Source: Streptomyces sp. SW4 | GTDB lineage: Bacteria; Actinomycetota; Actinomycetes; Streptomycetales; Streptomycetaceae | Direction of reading: 5' to 3' | NCBI GenBank assembly: GCA_003248315.1 | Contig: QKWM01000004.1 | Coordinates: forward strand, 1,984,001 to 2,048,000 | DNA: 64,000 nt | Shown here: positions 59,154-64,000 of the stretch, piece after piece | How positions within the stretch are numbered: position 1 is the first letter of the stretch | How the letters are laid out: every line of letters begins with the position of its first letter | Program-made: the position numbers and the translations under genes | The notes under the pieces: generated by a model | The model's database searches: none | The model's input: only the letters and a program-made list of their open reading frames with translations | Told to the model about the DNA's origin: nothing

Positions 59154-59800
59154 ATGGTCGAACACGACGCACTCACCGCCACCCGCGACGCCTACGACGC
59201 CGCGGCCGACACGTACGCGCGGCTGTTCCGCGACTCGCTGCGCGACAGCCCCCTGGACCGGGCGATGCTGGGGGTGTTCGCCGAGGCCGTCCGGGCCGGC
59301 GGGAACCTCCGGGTCGCGGACCTGGGCTGCGGGCCCGGTCATGTCACCGCCCATCTGGACGGGCTGGGGGTCGAGGCCTTCGGGGTGGACGCCTCGCCCG
59401 CGATGGTCGCGCTGGCCCGGCAGGCCAGTCCCGGGCTGCGGTTCGACGTGGGGTCGATGGAGGCGCTGGACATCCCCGACGGTGCGCTGGGCGGGGTGCT
59501 GTCCCGCTGGTCCGTCATCCACACCCCGCCGGCGGAACTCCCGCGGATCCTCGCGGAGTTCCACCGGGTGCTGGCTCCCGGCGGCCACCTGCTCATCGGC
59601 TTCTGGGGGAGCGACGGCCCGGCGTGGCCGACGCAGGCCTTCGACCACGCGGTCGCGCCCGCCCACCGGTGGTGGCCCGATCACCTCGCGGGGCTGCTGC
59701 GCGCGTCGGGCTGGCCGAGGTGGCCCGGATGGTGCGCGCGCCCCGGCCCACCGACCGGCGGCAGTTCCAGGAGGTCCATCTGCTCGCCGGCAAGGCGTAG
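59154..59800 (+). CDS. Class I SAM-dependent methyltransferase (one frameshift)
   Basis: About 215 residues after one base restored near 59712. Motif I VADLGCGPGHVTAHL, acidic GVDASPAMVALARQ, post-I SRWSVIHTPPAELPRILAEF, then LAPGGHLLIGFWG. Substrate unknown. It follows the virginiamycin B lyase gene by 105 bp on the same strand. Confidence 0.88.
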
Positions 59801-59837
59801 CGGCCGCACCGGAAGCATCCGCGGACGGGTGCCGGGC

Positions 59838-61253
59838 TCAGTCCCTCCCTGCCCCGACCGGCGCGAGCCCCAGCCGGGCCGCGTCGCGTTCCGGGCGGAT
59901 CGCCGCCAGGGCGTGGGCGCCGGTCAGCAGCATGACCGCGGCCGTGACGAGGAACGCGAGGGTGTAGCCGGCGTCCGGGGTCGCGGCGGTGTCGACGAGG
60001 TGCCCGGTGAGGAAGGGCGCGACCAGTCCGGGGAGCGTGCCGGTCGCGGCGACGATGCCGAACAGGGCGCCGCGCTGGAGGGGCGGGGACACCTCGGCCG
60101 TGGTCATGTAGTGCAGCGGGATCGCGACGGCCGACGCGCCGAACGCCACCGTCATCAGGGCCAGTCGCAGGGCGGTCGCGTCCGTGAACGGGAACACCGC
60201 CATCGCGCCGCCCGCCACGCAGACGCCGATGCCCTGGGCGGCCCCGCTGGACCAGCGGCTGGAGACGCCGCGCCGTTTCATCCGGTCGACGAGGGCGGGG
60301 ACGGCCAGCAGCAGGACCAGGCTGACGGCGGAGACGGCACTGATGACGGACGCGGCGGCCTCGGGGCTCAGGCCGAGCCGGGTCCTGAGGTAGGCGGGCA
60401 GCCAGGCGTGGCTGACCCCAGCGCCCAGTGGGCGCCGAAGGCGCTGGTGATGCTGCCCAGGACGGTCCCGGACAGCAGCAGCCGGCGGTAGGGCAGCCGC
60501 TGCCCGTGCCCGGCGGCCGGGGCCGGGCCGGGGCCGGCCCGTGCCCGGCGGCCGGCCCGGACCCGTCTCCGGCGGCCGGCCCGCCCGCCGACGGCTTCGC
60601 GGCGGCCGGGCGGGCGGGGTCGTACGGGCCGTCCTGGCCCAGGCGCCACCACACCGCCGCCCACAGCACGCTGGTGACGGCGAGGGCCGCGTAGGCCGAG
60701 CGCCAGCCGAAGGACGTGATCAGCCAGGTCAGGACGGGCGCCGCGATGAGCGTGCCGAGTGCCGCGCCGCCGATCTGCAGGGCCGAGGGCAGTCCGCGGC
60801 GCCCGGGCGGGAACCACTTGTACAGGGCGTGCATGGACATGGAGGCGGCCGGGCCCTCGGCGGCGCCGAGCAGGATCCGGCCGGCCAGCAGGGTGGGACG
60901 GCCGCGACGACGAGGACCGGGAGCTGGGCCACGGCCCACAGCAGGGTCAGCGCGCACAGCAGGGCCCTGCTGGAGATCCGGGCGGAGAAGAAGCCGACGA
61001 CCAGGCCGGAGAGGCTGAACAGGAAGAAGAAGGAGCTGGAGATCAGGCCGTAGGTGCTGTTGCTCAGGCCGAGTTCGTCCATGATCGGGACGGCGGCCAG
61101 GCCGAGGACGGACTTGTCGGCGTAGTTGACCACCATGAAGGCCACGATCAGGGCCGTGATCAGCCAGGCCCGGCGGCCGGGGGCCGGGGCGGTCGCCGCG
61201 CCGGGTGCCGTGCCGCGGCTGCGGGCGGCGGGCGCGGAGGGGTGGGGTGCCAT
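59838..61253 (-). CDS. MFS transporter (three frameshifts)
   Basis: About 472 residues after correction. Twelve-helix major facilitator: MVVNYADKSVLGLAAVPIMD at the first helix, GLVVGFFSARISSR (motif A region), a Pro/Gly/Ala-rich central loop, and LFGIVAATGTLPGLVAPFLT near the end. The NYADK start and overall pattern resemble the anion:cation symporter group that carries organic acids. It follows an acyl-CoA dehydrogenase and an acyl-CoA ligase on the same strand, consistent with uptake of a carboxylic acid substrate. Confidence 0.82.
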
Positions 61254-61376
61254 GGGCGACTCCTGCGGGTGTGGGTGGAGCAGGGGTCGGGCTGGGCGGG
61301 CGGGTCCCCGTGGCGGTGGGGCCGCCGGCGGACGGCGGCGGCCCCACGGCACCGCCCTTCGGCACCAAGGGACAGG

Positions 61377-62543
61377 TCAGAGAAGGCCCTTGGCGATGGC
61401 GTTCTTGTGGATCTCGGTCGTTCCGGTGACGATCCGGAACATCCGCAGGCTGCGGAAGATCTGCTCGACCTCGTGGCCGCGGGTCAGTCCGGCCTTGCCG
61501 TGGATCTGGACGGCCTGGTCGGCGACGCGGAAACAGGCCTCGGCGGTGAACAGCTTGCACATGTTGGCCTCGACGGAGATCTTCTCGCCCCGGTCCGCCC
61601 GGGCGGCCGTGGCCTGCACCATCGAGCGGGCGGCGTAGATGTCGGTGGCCATCTCGGCGATCTTGTGGTGGATGGCCTGGAGGGCGAGGAGCGGCTGTCC
61701 GAAGGCGGTGCGGTGGGTGGCGTACTCCACCGACAGGGTCCAGGCGCGGCGGGCGGCGCCGATCAGGGACGGGCAGTGCAGCAGCCGGTTGAGGGTGATC
61801 CGGCCGATGCCGATGCGCAGGCCCTGGCCGATCTCGCCGAGGAGGTTGGCGGCGGGGACGCGGCAGTCGTCGAGGACGAGGTCGCCCTCCATCCGCTGCC
61901 CGGACATCGGGACGTCGCCGTCGAGGACCGTGCACCCGGGGCTGTCCAGGTCGACGAGGAAGGCGCTGTAGACCTCCTCGTCACCGGCCATGCGGGCGAC
62001 GACGATCGCGAAGTCGGCGAAGGGGGCGGCGGAGCTGAAGACCTTCTTGCCGTTCAGGACGTAGGTGTCGCCGTCCGGGTGGCGGTCGTGGTCATCCGGC
62101 GGACGTCGGAGCCGGCGTCCTCCTCGGTGAGGGAGAAGCAGCAGGCCCGTTCCCCCGGACGACGGGCAGCAGATAGCGCTCCCGCTGGTGCTCGGTGGCG
62201 TACTGGAGCACCGCGCCGGCCCGCAGGGGGCCGCCCATGTCGCCGAGGACGGAGTGGGACAAGGCGGCGCCGGAGGCGGTCAGCTCCTCCTTCAGCGCGC
62301 ACAGCTCGTACAGCGTGATGCCCTGGCCGCCCAGTTCGGGCGGGAGGCTGATGCCGTAGAAGCCGAGTTCGCGGCTGCGTTTCCAGACCCGTTCCAGGGT
62401 CGGCCGGTCGAGCGGGGTCTCGGGGTGATGCCGTGTTCGCGTTCGTACGGCAGGAGTTCGTCGCGCAGGTAGCCGCGGAGCCGGCCGACGAGGTCCCGCA
62501 GCCGCGGGTGGTCGTCGTAGGACGGTTCGAGGGTGAAGGGCAT
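61377..62543 (-). CDS. Acyl-CoA dehydrogenase (three frameshifts)
   Basis: About 389 residues after correction. N-terminal helical domain (MPFTLEPSYDDHPRLRDLVG, GFYGISLPPELGGQG), FAD-binding strand region (ACCFSLTEEDAGSD, the family signature region), VFSSAAPFADFAIVVA. The C-terminal part has RTAFGQPLLALQAIHHKIAE, AVQIHGKAGLTRGHEVEQIF and RIVTGTTEIHKNAIAKG. Oxidises acyl-CoA to enoyl-CoA. It is 17 bp downstream of the ligase gene. Confidence 0.92.
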
Positions 62544-62560
62544 GCGGGTGGTCCTCAAAG

Positions 62561-64000
62561 TCAGTTGACGCGGCGGTCGGCGCCCGCCCAGTAGCGGTCG
62601 CGCAGGGCGCGGCGGTCGATCTTGCCGTTGGGGTTGTGGGGCAGCGCGGCGACGAAGTCGACCGAGCGGGGCTTCTTCATGCGGGAGAGGTGCTCGGCGC
62701 AGAAGGCGACGAGTTCGGCCTCGGTGAGCGAGGCCGCGTCGCGCGGTACGACGACGGCCTTGACGGCCTCGCCCCACCGCTCGTCGGGGACGCCGACGAC
62801 GGCGGCCTCGTAGACGCCGGGGTGCCGGTGCAGGACGGACTCGACCTCGGTGGCGTAGATGTTGAACCCGCCGGAGACGATCATGTCCTTCTTGCGGTCG
62901 ACGATGAAGACGTAGCCGTCGGACCGGCGGCGGGCCAGGTCGCCGGTGTGGAACCAGCCGTCGCGGAACGACCGCGCGGTCAGCTCGGGTTCGCCGTGGT
63001 ATCCGGGGACGACGTCCGGGCCGCGGACGGCGATCTCGCCGATCTCCCCGTCCGGTACGGGCGTTCCGTCCTCGGCGACGACGGCGACCTCGGCCTCCCC
63101 GAGCGGGCGCCCGCAGGACAGCAGCAGTTCCTCGTCGCCGCCCTCGATGGCGCGGCGGTGGTCCTCGGTGGACAGGAACAGCACCCCGGACGTGGTCTCT
63201 CCGCAGCCGTAGCCCTGGGAGAGCACCGGGCCGAACAGGTCCCAGGCGTCGCGGATGCGCTGCGGGGCCATCGGGGCGGCGCCGTAGATGACCTGGCGGA
63301 GGCTGGAGAGGTCGTGGTCGCGCGCGGTGGGCAGCGCGAGCACGGTGTTGACCATCGTCGGGACGAGGAACGCGTGCGTGGCGCGCTCGCGTTCGACGGT
63401 GGCGAGGAACTCCTCCGGGTCCCAGCGGGGCAGGACCACCGCGCAGCCGCCGGCGAAGAAGATGCCCATCAGCGGCATCCCGGAGGCGTGGGTGACCGGC
63501 CCGGCGAGGATCTGCCGGTCGCCCGGCCCGACCCGGGCGTCGGCGCTCATCACCGTCTTGCGCATCAGCGCCAGCCGGTTGCCGTAAGTCTGGACGGCGG
63601 CTTTCAGCACGCCCGTGGACCCGGACGTGAAGTGCAGGACCGCGATGTCGTCCTCGGCGCACTCCACATCGACCGGCGAGCCCGCGTTACCGGACATCAT
63701 GTCTTGGTACGACAGATCCGCGCCGTCGGCGCCGTCGTAACCGACGACCGTCTTCACGCCTGTGCCCGGCAGCGCGCGGCGGACGGGATCCAGGTGCTCG
63801 GCGTCCACCAGCACCGCCCGCGCCCCGGACTCGCGCAGCAGGTGCGCCACCTCCCCCGCGCCCAGCCGCGCGTTGACCGGGACACGGGTCATCCCGGCTT
63901 TGTACAGGGCGACTTCGGTCACCACCAGCTCGGCGCGGTTGGCCGCCAGGGTGGCGACGCGGTCGCCCTTGCCGAGGCCCAGACCGTGCAGCGCGCCGGC
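62561..64000 (-). CDS. Acyl-CoA synthetase (AMP-binding), 5' end outside the window
   Basis: Open to the window edge; at least 479 codons. Adenylate-forming motifs: A3 LHFTSGSTGVLKAAV, A5 QGYGCGETTSG, A7 DGWFHTGDLARR, A8 IVDRKKDMIVSGGFNIYATE, A10 NPNGKIDRR. Activates a carboxylic acid to its CoA thioester; probably works with the acyl-CoA dehydrogenase and MFS transporter downstream. The acid cannot be named from sequence. No frameshift. Confidence 0.93.
   Translation of the reverse strand, partial: AGALHGLGLGKGDRVATLAANRAELVVTEVALYKAGMTRVPVNARLGAGEVAHLLRESGARAVLVDAEHLDPVRRALPGTGVKTVVGYDGADGADLSYQDMMSGNAGSPVDVECAEDDIAVLHFTSGSTGVLKAAVQTYGNRLALMRKTVMSADARVGPGDRQILAGPVTHASGMPLMGIFFAGGCAVVLPRWDPEEFLATVERERATHAFLVPTMVNTVLALPTARDHDLSSLRQVIYGAAPMAPQRIRDAWDLFGPVLSQGYGCGETTSGVLFLSTEDHRRAIEGGDEELLLSCGRPLGEAEVAVVAEDGTPVPDGEIGEIAVRGPDVVPGYHGEPELTARSFRDGWFHTGDLARRRSDGYVFIVDRKKDMIVSGGFNIYATEVESVLHRHPGVYEAAVVGVPDERWGEAVKAVVVPRDAASLTEAELVAFCAEHLSRMKKPRSVDFVAALPHNPNGKIDRRALRDRYWAGADRRVN

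Overview
The window is chromosomal DNA of a Streptomyces: very high GC, GC-rich third codon positions, many GTG starts, and the conserved order clpB ... hspR-dnaJ-grpE-dnaK, followed by an Fe-S oxidoreductase, a Yip1-family protein, a phosphoribosyltransferase and dcd. One caveat governs the whole annotation. About 30 genes, including dnaK, grpE and dnaJ, are split by single-base deletions, roughly 60 by my count, many in G/C homopolymers. Restoring the bases gives full-length proteins, so I treat these as sequencing or assembly errors and annotate each gene as one feature.

Layout. 1-2.6 kb: 5' two thirds of clpB, a Rieske-like protein and a small secreted peptide. 2.7-7.1 kb: three paralogous LuxR-type regulators and a sugar-binding lipoprotein. 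7.2-18.7 kb: a class V lanthipeptide cluster close to the lexapeptide/pristinin type. It has a precursor with a 38-residue core starting with Phe and ending with Cys, a flavoprotein decarboxylase, an APH-fold kinase, a degenerate APH-fold partner, a HopA1-fold lyase, a methyltransferase, two M16 peptidases, an F420-dependent reductase and a divergent ABC exporter. Eight genes of the minus-strand operon are joined by 4-base ATGA/GTGA overlaps. 18.8-20.8 kb: two LuxR-type regulators and two small genes. 20.9-25.1 kb: hspR-dnaJ-grpE-dnaK with HspR operators (HAIR). 25.2-31.7 kb: housekeeping genes.

31,997-45,366: a 13.4-kb integrative element in the 3' end of tRNA-Gly(CCC), bounded by 47-bp direct repeats. 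It carries a tyrosine integrase, a GntR regulator with candidate operators, a DUF1152 protein, a putative PD-(D/E)XK nuclease, a YaaC-like protein and several small genes. Its most interesting content is a two-gene unit at 38.9-43.0 kb: a small two-TM protein ending in two copies of a Gly/Asn-rich motif, followed by a large STAND NTPase that carries one copy of the same motif at its N-terminus. This is the layout of NLR/effector pairs that signal through amyloid templating (HET-S/NWD2, bacterial BASS motifs). No replication, transfer or excisionase gene was recognised.

45.4-64 kb: chromosome again. It holds a secreted choice-of-anchor A protein, a DUF389 protein, an alkyl sulfatase, a DUF2254 protein, a secreted beta-propeller, a VOC protein, MerR, cold-shock protein and DEAD-box helicase, a virginiamycin B lyase, a methyltransferase, and a catabolic-looking set (MFS transporter, acyl-CoA dehydrogenase, acyl-CoA ligase) that runs off the window end.
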